A stretch of DNA of 64,000 bases from Desmodesmus armatus (lineage: Eukaryota > Chlorophyta > Chlorophyceae > Sphaeropleales > Scenedesmaceae), in assembly GCA_007449985.2 (NCBI GenBank), contig VIIQ02000181.1, positions 1 to 64,000 on the forward strand, written 5' to 3'. Made by a program: the position numbers and the translations under genes. Below the pieces are notes generated by a model that saw only the letters and a list, made by a program, of their open reading frames with translations, had not been told where the DNA came from and did no database searches. Below, one piece after another: positions 32,154 to 44,249 of this stretch (positions are counted from its first letter, which is position 1; the number at the start of each line of letters is the position of its first letter).

Positions 32154-35100
32154 ATGGCCACGGCATTCATGCACCGACTGAAAGCACAGCCGCGCGCAAT
32201 GTGCGGCGTCTCACAAAGCTGTATCAATAACCCACGTATCTTTGGAGTTCATAGGCCGCCCATTGGGCTTCCCAGCTTGTGTTGCTGCCATACAACAGCA
32301 GCAACAGCAGTATGCCGTGCCACAAGCTTCTCAGCTTCAGCTTCCAGCCAAGCAAGCCACTCGGCTGATGTACAAACTTACCATGAGCTGCCTTCAGCTG
32401 CTTACGGCCAGGCAAGTCTCCATTCATGTTGCTGTGTGGTTGGTGGTCTCTGTCTGCTTCAATGCGTGCTGCATGCATCACACCTTGACCTCCCTGACTG
32501 CGGCATGCCTCCATGTGGCACAGAGAGCAACAACATATTCACGTTTATGCCATGCACTTGCTTGCCATATTCAGCACTCCCACCATGGCTATATGTTGTC
32601 CGCGCTGCCCCGTTCCCTTTCTGTGCAGGTGATCAGCGCGGAAGCAAACTTCGTGCGTGTCAACATCTCACACCTAGAGTCCCCATCCCACAGCACCCCC
32701 AGCAGCAGCACAAGCAACGGCAGCAGCAGTGAAGCAGCAACGCCGCCAGTCCGGCAGCTGCTATGCACAGTACGGGCCCTCCTCAAAAAGATAGGCCAGC
32801 GCGTGTTGGTGGGGGACAATGTGCGGGTGCAGCCGATTGACTGGACGGCAGGCAGGGGCGTTGTGGATACAGTGCAGCCGCGCAGCAGTGAGCTAGCAGA
32901 TCCAGCAGTGGCGAACGTGGATCATGTGCTGCTGCTGTTCGGACTGACGCAGCCGCCGGTGAGTGTTGTCAGCAGCTGCGGGTGCACAGTGGGGGCGCAA
33001 CTGATTTGTGCAGCAGCTTGGCAGTCGCGGCTTGAGCCACTGTAGTTCAGGCAAGCGCACATGAGTTTGTGCGCACGTGCAAATGAGGCAATCAAACCAG
33101 CAGCTGCGCAGCCTGATGCAATCCCCTGTTGCACTGCATGTGCCCCTGTGCATGTGTCTGCTGTGCTGCACTCATATGCCCATATGGCTTGAGATCTGGC
33201 CAATAGTGCTTGCTGCTTGGCTTGCGTCTGTGCCATCCAGCCCCAACCACTCTCTGCGCAACATGGGCGTCCTGCTGATCCAGCTTCTAAATGAAAGTGC
33301 CGTACTTGTGTGTCTGTCTGCAGTTTGAGCCTGCTCAGGTGTCGCGCTTTTTGGTGTCACTAGGAGCCTCTGGGCTGCCTGTCACCCTGGCCCTGAACAA
33401 GGCCGACCTGCTCACCGCTGCAGAGATACAGTCACGGCTGGACCAGGTCGGTGCTTGGAAGTCACCCTACCATGAGACTAGGCTTGCAGCACAGTGTGTT
33501 GTCGTTGCTGCTGTTGAAAACTGTGTGGGGTGGAGGTTGTGTGGTGGCACAGTGGTCAACAGCAGCAGCAGCAGTAGCATTCATGCAGCTGTCCTGCCAG
33601 TCTGTGCATTTGCAAGTGCTGCTGCAGTGACGACTTGGGAGCCGCTGCGTGTGTGACGAGATTTTTGTCGCAGCAGCATTCGGCTACAGCAGGACTCCAT
33701 GCCATCTACATTAGGGAGCAGTATTGGAATAAATGCATGTGTGCGGCCCTGGCTGGACTGCTCAGACTGAACCCCGCCGGCTGGGACTGTTGTACAACAA
33801 TCAGAACCACACGCATGTTCCATTTTGTGTGCGTCTGCTGTTGCAGGTTGCCAGCTGGGGCTATGCAGCAGTAGCTGTCAGCTGCGAGACCGGGTTGGGT
33901 GTGGAGCAGCTTGCAAAGCAGCTGGCAGGCAAGGTGTCAGTGGTGGCTGGGCCATCGGGTGCCGGAAAGAGCAGCCTGATCAATGCACTGCGGCTAGGCA
34001 GGCACAAGCCTCAGGCTGAAGGGGTGGGGGTGCAGGACGTTGCAGCTGCTGCTGCTGGGGTGAACTGGCAGTATGGGTTAGACCAGCAGCAGCATGAGCT
34101 TGATCACTGGGGCGATAGCAGCAGCAGCAGCAGCGCGTGCAGCAGTAGTGGTCAGGAAGAAGACATTCAGGGTGAACCAAGCAGCAGTGACAGCAGCAGC
34201 AGCAGTATACACTTACCGGGAGGGGCAAGCAGCAATGGCAGCAGCAGCGACAGCTTCCTAGCTGTTGGTGATGTGTCTCGAATAGGCCGCGGCCGACATA
34301 CCACCCGCACGGTGACACTCATAGAGCTGCCCTTTGGCGGGTTGATGGCTGACACACCTGGTTTCAACCAGCCCACGTTGGATCGAGTCAGCAGTGCTGA
34401 ACTGGCGGGCCTGTTTCCGGAGTTTCTGGCAGCACAAGAGGCAGCTGGTGGCTGCAGGTGAGTTGACTCACACATGTTGGCCTGCGGAGGACGTATCTTG
34501 GGATTTTTTGGGGGATTAGGACATTGATCCATGTTTTGGCAAGCTTCCAGAGTTTCTGGCAGCACATGAGGCAGCTGGTGGCTGCAGATGGGTGGTTGAC
34601 TAGGCGGCCTGGCTTGGGCAAAATCAGTGTTTTTTGCGGGCAGGAGGGGCATCATAGACTGGGCACACTGCTGATTGTGATGAGTGCACAAGGGTGATCA
34701 GGCTGGGGCTGGCTGTGCGGATGGTGCAAGACAAAGCAGACAATCGTGCTGGGCTGAATTGGTGGGACTGTTTCTGGAGTATCTGGCAGCACAGGGGGCA
34801 GCTGGCGGCTGCAGGTGGGTGGGTGGTGGGTGGGTGGGTGGATTATACATGTTGGCCTGGGGGAGGACGTCTGCTTGGTCAGTGGGGTAAGCGCATTGAT
34901 CATTTCTGTGCCAGTGCACTTGGTGCTTGGGTGTATGGCTGCGTGCATATGAGGATGGTACCCATCGGTTGGGCTGGTGAAGGCTGCATCTTGCAGCTGC
35001 AGAGTCTGCACACGTGTACAGATGCCAGTTGTAGGTGAATCTGTCACGCAGTGCTGTGTTCACCCTTTTCAGTAGCTGTCCTTGTTGCTGCCGACGTTGG

Positions 35101-35751
35101 TGCTGCTGAAACTGAAACTATCGCTGCTGATGCTGCAGGTTTGCTGACTGCATGCACCTTGCGGAGCCTGGCTGTGCAGTCACTGAAGCAGAATTGGAAC
35201 GGCACGATCACTATGTCAAGTTCCTGGCAGAAGTCAAGGTGAGACGGTCAAGGGGGAAAGCACCTTGGGGTTCTTGTTAGCGTGGCAGCGCCGGCTGAGT
35301 TGCTGCTGCAGCTGGCGGTATGATTGAACGGAGGCGGTCACCAAGCGGTCGTGGTTGCGCAACACGAAGAGGGCTGGCGTGTGATTGACGCCTTCACTCC
35401 TGTTGTGCCATAGACGAGGGCACAGGAGCGCACAGGGGGCACAACAGTATCACTAGGGAAGGTGCATGCTGCACCGCATGTCAGCAGGAGGCGTTGAATA
35501 CTTTACCTACTTGTCCTCAACCTGCCTGATGTGCCATTCTGCTCCCGCAGTTGCGAGAGGACTTTGACGTGCGGGCTATGCAGCTCACGAAGCAGCGGCG
35601 TGAGGGTGTGCTCAAGGCGAAAACAGGCCGGGGCGGGGAGACCCGTTACGAGGCCAGGCTGAACAGCAAGAAGCACAGGTCTACCAGCAGACGCAGCATG
35701 AAGCAGCAAAGCGTATGGAGTGATGAAAGCGGCCAAGAAGAACTGTCGTGA
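32154..35751 (+). CDS. rsgA: Ribosome small subunit-dependent GTPase RsgA (YjeQ/EngC), plastid-type
   Basis: RsgA is a circularly permuted GTPase that acts late in assembly of the small ribosomal subunit. Model join(32154..32411, 32629..32958, 33324..33446, 33847..34457, 35139..35238, 35551..35751), 540 residues, phases consistent. The first intron is GC-AG, the others GT-AG. Order of motifs: OB-fold part (VISAEANFVRVNI, GDNVRV), G4 NKADLL, G5 SCETGLG, G1 GPSGAGKSSLIN, switch region SRIGRGRHTTRTVTL, G3 DTPGFNQP, then the zinc domain C-R-F-A-D-C-M-H-L-A-E-P-G-C (C-x4-C-x-H-x5-C), split by intron 4, and a basic C-terminus. The permuted G4-G5-G1-G3 order is diagnostic. The first 80 residues are Ser/Ala-rich with few acids, fitting plastid import. 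A Ser/Asn-rich insert of about 80 residues separates G1 from the switch; shorter inserts occur in plant homologues. Truncated copies of exon 4's end lie in intron 4. Confidence 0.93.
32412..32628 (+). other. GC-AG intron of RsgA
   Basis: The only donor that joins the N-terminal exon (ending LPSAAYGQ at 32411) in phase to VISAEANF at 32629 is CAG/GCAAGT, the standard consensus for the minor GC-AG class of U2 introns. The acceptor is TTTCTGTGCAG. Without this splice the first exon would have no link to the OB-fold. Confidence 0.7.
34540..34822 (+). repeat. Two partial copies of the RsgA exon 4 end
   Basis: The 3' end of exon 4 (AELAGLFPEFLAAQEAAGGC, to 34457) is repeated at about 34544-34589 (FPEFLAAHEAAGGCR) and at 34750-34816 (AELVGLFLEYLAAQGAAGGC). 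The first copy has lost its donor (CAG/ATGGGT). The second keeps CAG/GTGGGT followed by G-rich sequence. Both are in intron 4. Confidence 0.85.
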
Positions 35752-36634
35752 TGTGTGTCTCAATCTGCCTGTTGGCTTACGTGACTACAGCGTCTGGTTC
35801 GGCTGTAGCAGCTGCAGATGTGCAGTAGTGGTGTGCCAGGTTTTGTGTCACTACCACGCCGCATGTGTGGTGGGGTGCAGGCGTCCTTTTGTCCTTTTGT
35901 TTGTCTAAGTGTGATGTTTGCCGTGCTTCCCCATCCTTCAAACAGCAGGCCATCAACCATCTCAAGTCTTTGCCAGCATATTTGCAGCCGTTTGCCATAG
36001 TCCGCATAATTGCTGGCACTGTACGCAACATCTTGGCTGGGGGTTATTAATTGGGTTGTTGGCTGGGCCGGCACCTGACCTTGCCACTATGACCGCTACA
36101 CACACCTTATCGTTCATAAGCATGCAAGCCCTCCACTGGCTCATCCACTCAACTGGCACGTTTTGGTGCTGGTGCTGTGTGTGGGCCAGGTCTGAATTTG
36201 CCTGCAGGCAGCTGCCTATGCTGTGCACACGTACCGGCTGAGTCAGGTGTATGTGCCCAAGGCCAAGCCTTCCTTGATCATGTGCAGCCATGCAGTAATG
36301 CTGTTCCAAACACCCTGCAAGGGCTTGACCCCACTGGTGCATGGCCTTCTGTCCAATGGAAGGACAGGTGGATCTGCTCCAAATCGTGACACAGATGATC
36401 GGTGGCATGATCTGTGCCACAAAGTCTGTGGCTTGATCAAAATATTCGCATCAATGCCACCAAACACACACTTTGCTTGTTGCACCGGGCCAAGCGTTAT
36501 GTTTCAACCGTCAAGAAGGTGGGGCGCAGGTCGCATTTTGTGGATTTAAGCGCCAAGCGCCCTGGCCTAAGGCAGCATTGCTGCATCAGCTGCAACACAA
36601 GGACAGTTGACGACGTCCCATTGCATGTGCGCTA
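35752..36634. other. Short intergenic region between RsgA and the beta-helix membrane protein
   Basis: No gene recognised. Open frames on both strands overlap and lack motifs. It should contain the RsgA 3' UTR and the promoter of the downstream gene on the same strand. Confidence 0.45.
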
Positions 36635-39600
36635 ATGGACAGCAAGTGCAGGGCTACCGTCACTCTGCTGCTGGTGATATGCCTAAACGTTATCTTACAA
36701 GCTGGTGCAGTCACGCACATATGTGATCTGAAGCTGGGAGGCAAGGTGAGGGCACACAGCAGATCGTGAACTACTGGCAAGGGGACCATGGGTGTTGTGC
36801 TCTGCTTGAGCGTCAGGCTTAGCACGAGTAGCACTTACCCTTAGTTTGCTGTTGTTTTTGACGCAGGAATCCAGTCTGCTTTGCAAGCAACTGCGCGATG
36901 CACCAGCCAGCTGTAATCTGGTAGTGTACCACCATGCTTGGGGCCGCCTTGTGGATGATGCGGCTACCATGATAAAAGCATGGACAGATGACATCGATGG
37001 TGCCCCCCCTGTTCTCCTGATAAAGCCCCCTTTTGGTGTTGATGCCAGACCACTTCCTCCACTGCCAGCTTGGAACTCAGTGCAGCACGATGCCACAGAA
37101 CAGATGCTCAACCGGACAGAACCGGTCTACAAAGCAGCAGTTTGGCCCATGCTGTACTTCCATGGAGGCCCCAGCTGCAACCTGGTCCTGACAGCCGACA
37201 TCCTGGGGGTCTTCCTTGCAGAAGCAAAGGAGGGAAACTCTTCTGCGGTGGGTTTGGTTTGTTTACTGGGGCTTGGGATTTTCAGGCCGGCAGCTGTATT
37301 GGGTCCTCGCACCATTGTTGTGGCCAGGTGGAGGTTGCAACACCAGCACAACAGCACCGATAGTGATGGCGGGGGGCCTGGCGCTTGCCCTACCGTAGAC
37401 AGGGTGACTGTCTGAGGCGCAACCTTTAGCAGCCCCCTGCGCCTCCCCCAAACCTTTGTTACAACACACTTGAGGGCACACACAATCTCGTGCTGATCAA
37501 ACCGCAAACTATTTGCAATCATCGTGTGATGATGATCCGTGCATGTCAGGGTAGCGTCTGTTTGAAGCTGATATACCATGTTTGTTTGTGCCATGTGTGG
37601 ATTTGCTCCGCGTTGGGTAGCCTGCTTCCAAGTACCAGTGCTGTTTGCTCTCTCCCCTCTCCCACTGTGTCGTGCACAGGTTTCCTGCAGGGCAAGCCGG
37701 ACCTCAGTTGCTGACCCCCTCTGAGCTGCCTCGATTCGTGCATGCGCTCCTCGCTCCCCCCCTCCCCCCTCAGACGAAAATGGTGTACAGCTTTCAAAAA
37801 AAACCACCCTCACGGGTGCTGCATGCATCACTGAGTGATTATACGTGTGTCTATGCTGTGTGCTCTGCAGTTGCTGGCGTTTGGCGGAGGCCTGAATGCC
37901 ACACTGGTGGACAGTTTCATAGCTCTCACTGACGCATCATCAGCTGTGATGGTGCTGGCAGACAGCAGTCTCAACGTGCAGGACACACTTTTTTACGGCA
38001 ACCGTGTGTCCAAAGGCACCATTTATGCTTCATGGTCATCCCGCCTGGCTGTCAATGGCACATTGCTTGCACAGAGTCGGGCGGAGAGGGAAGGAGGCGG
38101 AATCTACCTCGTCGGCAGCAATGGCACAGTGTCAGCGAGCAACCTGACTCTCAACGTGGCTGAGGAGGGCGGTGGTGCAATTTATGCAAAGTTCAGCAGC
38201 CTCAGCGTTGACTCCACACTGCTAGCAGCCAACGCTGCACCTATTGGGGGTGCTGTCGCGGTGTACAACAACTCCCATGTTGTCATCACAAGTGGCAGCA
38301 GTTTGGAAAACAACACGGCACGTATCCTCAAACCGGAAGCTGTGGAGCTGCCGTCGAGTGCTGACCACGACACACAGGGCGATGTCTGGGCTCGCACTCA
38401 GAAATTGATGGCGCAAGCAGGACTAGCAAGTGACAACCATTACACACTGGGCGTAGGTGGGGCTCTGTATGTTGAGCGCTCCACAGTCAATATCTCACAC
38501 AGTCGGCTGCTGCGCAACAAGGCCGTGATTGATGGAGGTGAGTGATTGAACCGTTCAAGCACCTAGGCTAGGGTGCCCTCCAGCAGGTTTGGAAACCACG
38601 CTCCCGGCTCTGGGGCTGCAGGCCCTGCAGCACTTTGCATGAGTATCCCGCATACAGGTTACTGACCATATGTTTGTTCTTAGACCAGCCTGATCAGGTC
38701 CCATTCATCATGGCGCCAGCTTGTTGCGAGTGTACTGCCTACGCTGTTGGCTGCTGTTGCTACGCAGGGGCCGTGCGAGTTCAAATGGGTCAGCTGAGCA
38801 TCAGCAACAGTCATGTTGACTACAACAAGGCACATCGCCATGGTGGGGCACTGTTCATTGGCACAGATGAGAAGGAGAAAGCCATCAACAGCACTCTGAC
38901 AGTGTATGATACCACCTTGGACAACAATGTTGCGGAGGCGAACGGGGGTGAGTGACGTTGCAGACAACTGAACCTCAAGTGCGGGATTGGGAACACTACC
39001 CCCCATTTGTCTTGTACCACAGAGCACCTGCAGCTTAGCTGGTGAAAGACCGTTGACCTGAAGGATGGGGGCACATACTATGTCCATGAATAGTGACAGA
39101 GCATCTGTTGTTTTGCTCTTTGGTCTGCATAGGTACACATGCAAGTCATGTGTTCAACATATGATGATAGTAATTGTTGTCTTGTCTGCCCCTTATGTCC
39201 TTATTTTGTGTTGCAGGTGGCATCATGTTGGAGCGTCGGGCGCACACCAACATCATCAACAGCAAATTTGGCAATTCCCATGCTTGGAGTGAGGGAGGAG
39301 CCATATGCACTGTCATGGCTGGTGTAGAGGACGGTTTGACAAGAAGCGACGACCTGCAGACAGTGCTACACCTGCGCAACGTTTCCTTCTACGGCACAAG
39401 TGCAAACGACAAGCTCTTCATCGGCCCTTACTTTCGGCTGAACATATCCAGCACCGGCAACAACAACCTCACATGGAGTAGCCCAGGCATCGTATACAGG
39501 AGACGGTTATGCTCGCGCGGGGAGAGAGTCGGCCCAAGTAATTACTGCGAGGAGTGTCCGCCATATGAATTCTCTACTGTCGTTGGGGAACCTGGCCACC

Positions 39601-42600
39601 AGGAAAGGAATTGCACGCGCGTGAAGGATACAGATGCGTATGCCCCTGGTGGCGCTGTGCTCGTCCCTGGCTCCGGAGGTGAGCGTGGCATTTTACGGGG
39701 CCCTCAGAGGGCCTCGGCTCAAGCTGCAAGCAGACATGACGTAACGTTCTGCTTGAAGCTGCATGCAGCCTTTGACCTAGGGTTGACTGGCATCCGGCAG
39801 AACGTCTCCTGCTGGTTGCTTGCATCAATTCAGGCTCAGTCAGCACTACTGCAAGTGCGCCAGGAGGTCTTGTCTGCACATGCGTTCAAGTGCCCTACAC
39901 ATCGTTCTGCAGGCTGTGACCCTGTGCTGTGCCGCGCATGCTTGCAGGTTGGCATGGGTTTTCTGAATCTGTAAGGAATTGTACAGGCTGCCCACCACTG
40001 AACGCCACTCTTGGAGACATCAGGAAGTGAGTGCAACCAGACCCTCACAATGTTGTACTGCAGCTGGTCCTGCACAAGGGACCTCTAGCCTCACTTTGTC
40101 TCTGGCCCACTTGGTTGTAGGTGACACCATGCGCTGCCACCAGCATAGCACACGATGCATTTGCATGTTTGTGCCCTCAGTTATGGCATGGATTGAGTGA
40201 ACCAATGCCGCACACTCCCCCCCCCCCTCCCCCCCCCTCCCTCCCTCCCCCCCCCCCCCCACCGGGCCTTACACGTTGCTGCCCTATTCTGGCTATTTGC
40301 GTGTTTGCTGCTTGATGTGCGCAGGTGTCCCAACCCAGCTGCCTGCCAACATCAACCCGAAATGCTGGCTATCATTCACCCCTACAGTCAGAGGCAAGAC
40401 CGACTTAACTGGCCCCTATACGGCACCGCGCTGTGCGATTACCATGATGGGTACGAGGGGGTGCTGTGCGGGGAGTGCATCCGCCCTGGTTTTGGAATGA
40501 CAGCCCCTTTCAAGTGCAATCGCTGTGTAGGTGTGTCTATGGAGGCTAGCATGACAGTTGACCAGGATGGCAACCCCATTTATGCATTTTTCAAGGGCGG
40601 TGGCCGCATCGACTACAATGCAGGCAAAGCGAGTCCTGTACACATTTCCCTGACATACCTGGCCTACTGGTTTGCACTAACGTGCTGGATCTTGTACATT
40701 GTGAGGTCTTCTATGCTTTTGCCTGCAAAGCAGCGCAAGGTGGCTTCCAGCGTGCAGACCAAAGCCGCAGCAGCAGCCCAGGCTGGCAAATCTCCACCTG
40801 CGGAGGATGCCCTTGGGCAAAACAGTAACCATGACACCAGCCCAGGCAACCTGCCTGACCAAGGCACTACGCGGGCAACAGACAACATGCACGGTGACAT
40901 CAAACCTGGACAGCCCGTGAACGAGAAGACCAAGTCGCTCGACATCACAAAGGTGTGTGCGCGTGCGTGCGCGCGCGTGCGTGCGTGCGCGTGCGTGCGT
41001 GTGCACGTGCGCGTGCGTGCATGTACGTGTGCGCGTGCGCGAACGTGCGTGCTCGCATACGTGCATGTGCGTGTATGCGCGTGCTTGTTGTGCCGAAACC
41101 AAATCTTCAACTGTGTATGGCCCAATAATAATCACTGCTGGCCGGCCCCATGACTATTGTGTGTAACACACTCAGTATGCGACATATAAATAGTCAGATG
41201 CAACACCCAAGCTACTGGGGCAACATGGCCAGTCTTTATCTGTGCATGGCCTGCTTGTTGGTTTTGTGAGGGACTCAATGCTGTTGTTTTCCTATCACTG
41301 ACACACTGCACACGCTGCTGCTTGTGTGTGTTGCATGCAGGCCCTTGTTGTGTATGCCCAGTGGGCAATGCTCATCATGAATCTGCCAACCTCATGGCTC
41401 CCCTGGGCCTCAACAGAATCCCACAGCCCAGTAAATGGCATCATCAGGGTTTACGCCATGCCGATGATTGAAAGGGTTGTGAGCTGGTTCTCGGGGCGTT
41501 CGGCGTCCCTTGACTGCGCCCTACAAGCCTGGAACCTCCTGCAAGCCAACACCGCCCAGACCATCATCAGAAACACATTCACACGAGCAATAGCCAGGTA
41601 CGCGATAATTACAACCCTCACGGTGCCGGTGACTGCAGGGTTCAGCGGTCCTTTAGTGTAGGCGATGCTTCCAGTTCGTATCACAACAGCATGTCGTGAT
41701 ATTGGCAGTGTGTTCATGGGTGGAGCTATGATTGTCTCGGTGATTCCGCCTCATGCACGCCTTGACCATGTCAGAAGCTGACTCGTAACCCTGCTGTGTG
41801 CGTGTGTTTTGCGCCCCACCTTCCACTGCCATTGCAGCACGATCATCGTGCCCCTGGTGCTGTTCCTATCAGTGCTGCTCTTGCAGCTGCTGGGGTTCGC
41901 GCTGCGGAAGCCCTTCCTGCGGGCTTTGGACCGTTTGTGCGCTAACTCTGAGTTCTGCAGGCGCTACCTTTCCGGCATGCTAGTTGCACCTGGGGCAGGG
42001 TTCGGCCAGCGCCCAGATGAAGAGTCCCCTGACTTGGGCGCTACCAGCTCGGCAAGCTCTGCAGGGAGCAAATGGTCCTTCCTGAGCCTTGGGGAAGGCA
42101 CGGGACTCGGAGCAGGCAGCTGGTGGGGATCCTTCAAGGACAGCGTGGTTGCAACAGCTTTGGCAAGCTCCATGTTTGTGTACCTCACGATTGCCCGGTG
42201 GCCTTCGGTATGCTGATGTGCGTCAGGGTGGGCTCTTCGCAGCGTTGGGTGATGGATGTCCGTCTCGAATGTCCGACCAGCCGGCCTGCCCCTAGCTGGG
42301 GTGGAGGTGCGGTCTTCTTTGGCGTCGTGTTGCTGCTTGTCTGTGTGGCATGGCCTGTTGGTATTGCGTGGGTGCTGATTCGATCGGCACACAGGGGCAA
42401 GCTGATGCCCGTCACCTCAGATGGTGCTGTCAGCAGCACAGCTGGCCCCTCTGAGGATGCAGCCGATGCTGAAGCTGCAGCACACAGCACAGCACGGCTT
42501 GCTATCCGCTATGCCGATTATGCTGTCGATTTTGACGGCTTGAAGGTTGTGCCGTCTTCTGCCAAACCCAGTGTGCTGTCCTCACTTTCCTTTTTTGGCA

Positions 42601-43106
42601 GCGATGCGTGGCTTGTCCGCCTGCGCATGTACAGCGTCTTGGCATGGGACAGCGTTGTGGATCTGCATCGGCTCACAATCGCTCTGGTGTCTACGTGTGT
42701 GATGCTCCAGGAGACCCACCAGCTGATTCTGTTGGTGTTGGCTCTGGGAAGCTACCTTCTCCTAGTGCTGGCGGTGAGGCCGTGGCGGGCAAAGACTGTG
42801 TGGCGGTTGCAGGTTCTGGCCCTTGCCATCCTCATCGCCTCATGCCTCGGCATCATGGCGTGCACTGTAGGCGATGCAACTGCATTCTACAGCAATGCAG
42901 TGTATGTCTCGGTGATTCCATGGCTTGTGTTGTGTGCAAATCTGGGGTACCTGGTGTTGCTGATTGTGCTGTTGGTGCGTTGTGTGATGCGTGAGGTGCC
43001 CACCCTGGCTGACGTCAAGAAGAAGCTCCGCAAGAGGTGGCGCAAGCTGCGCATGAAGCTGCAGGGCAGTCAGCAGCGGGGAGGCGCTGGCCCTCAGGCC
43101 GTGTGA
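36635..43106 (+). CDS. Beta-helix (pectin-lyase-fold) ectodomain with multi-pass membrane C-terminus
   Basis: Model join(36635..36745, 36867..37247, 37871..38537, 38768..38947, 39217..39678, 39987..40026, 40325..40952, 41341..41597, 41838..43106). It closes to 1331 residues if one base is missing near 42198. Met 36635 begins a signal peptide (TVTLLLVICLNVILQAGA). Exons 3-5 carry repeated short strands with GG-x-IY/GGAL/GGAI turns and many N-x-S/T sites (GGGIYLVGSNGTVS, GGAIYAKFSSLSVDST, GGALYVERSTVNIS), as in right-handed parallel beta-helix, 'polymorphic membrane protein'-like repeats. Cys-rich modules follow (NYCEECPPYEF; YEGVLCGECIRPGFG; FKCNRC). From exon 7 on there are about eight hydrophobic segments (IIVPLVLFLSVLLLQLLGFA, AVFFGVVLLLVCVAWPVGIA, LILLVLALGSYLLLVLAV) and a basic cytosolic tail. 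Such proteins are common in green algae. Function is unknown; a cell-surface or channel-like role (TRP-like C-part) is only a guess. An exon in the 37248-37870 gap could be missed. Confidence 0.8.
40210..40262 (+). repeat. Poly-C/T tract before an exon acceptor
   Basis: About 50 bases of almost pure C with a few T upstream of the acceptor at 40324 in the membrane protein gene. It may act as an extended polypyrimidine tract. Confidence 0.8.
40953..41090 (+). repeat. Alternating purine-pyrimidine (CGTG)n tract
   Basis: About 135 bp of GTGCGTGCGCG-type alternation directly after the donor of exon 7 of the membrane protein gene. Long alternating CG/TG runs favour left-handed Z-DNA. It lies wholly within the intron. 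Confidence 0.85.
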
Positions 43107-44240
43107 TTGTGATGGCCCATTGTAGTGTTGCCGCATAGTGTGCAGGCTTTGGGAACGGTCGGTCCACTGAGTGCAAGTGCTGATCTGTTGTTTGGTTTGT
43201 TGTTTGGCAGCTGCTGCTGCTTGTGAAGAGTTCGTGGCCAACAACACTAACGCACTGTTGATGATTGGACGCCTTGGGCTATTGGCAGTGCTGCCAGTAG
43301 TCCGGGAAGTGCCTGCAGTTGGGTGCCTTTGAACAGGGATTGGACTGAGGAGTCCTGTGTCCACCTAAGGCGGCGGCAGAGAGAGGGTTGAGAGCAAGAG
43401 GGATGGCTTGAAAGCAAGGAAGAGTGTTTGGGCTGAGTGTGCGTGAAGTGTTGTAGGCAGTGCTGTGCATACTATGCACTAGTAGTGGTGCCACCACCAG
43501 GCTGGGCGCTGCCCTCAGTGCCTGTTCCTGCACAAGAGCACGCCAGCTTTACACACCCCAAAAAAGGGCATTGAGGCTCGGTGTGTACCGCCGTGTACGA
43601 GCACACAGCAGCTGGGATGCTTAGTTGTATCGTGTTACTGTCTGTCATGTGGTGTGCATGATGTGTGATGCTTCTGTCATTTCTTTGAAGCATGTTGGGC
43701 CGTTCAAGAGGCTTGCACTGCTGGCAGCCTTCTGCCGTCACGATTCAGGCTGACGTGTCACATGGTGTACACCACACATGCCACTTACATGGCTTTCTGG
43801 ATACGTGCACGTTTGCATGCCATTATGATGTGCAGAGGGTACTGTCAAAGACCTAACTCACGGTGTCGTAGTGTAGGCAATGACATTGCTCAGCCAGTGC
43901 ACGTGCTGATGTTGACAGCTTGAACATTCTCATCACTTACTTGGGCTGCACTGTACCTGTCTGCGCTGGGGCTGTGTCCTACAAGCTCGCGACATGAGCT
44001 TCATTTCTTGGGGTGTGATGTTTGTCAGTGACTCAGGAGACTCAGACTTTGGCAGAGCCGTGTCTGTGACATGTGAGTCACAGTGGCTGGCTGTTGGAGT
44101 TGGATGCCATCCTGGCAGGCTTTACAGCTACATGGTGACATTTGGGTCGCTCAGGGTTTGAGGGTTAGGGTTTTAGCTCAGGGTTTTGAAGGTTTAGGGA
44201 TTAGGTGTGATGGGTGTGTTGCGGGGTGGAATCGGGGTTC
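43107..44240. other. 3' flank of the membrane protein gene, including telomere-like repeats
   Basis: No gene recognised. Near 44150-44206 there are several degenerate units (GAGGGTTAGGGTTTTAGCTC, GGTTTAGGGATTAGG) resembling green-algal and plant telomere repeats TTTTAGGG/TTTAGGG. The units are too few and irregular to be a chromosome end. Confidence 0.4.
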
Positions 44241-44249
44241 AGGTTGCTG

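Noticed and set aside
37248..37870. An additional beta-helix exon between 37248 and 37870
   Set aside because: The flanking exons already join in phase, and no GG-x-IY-like strand is visible in the gap.
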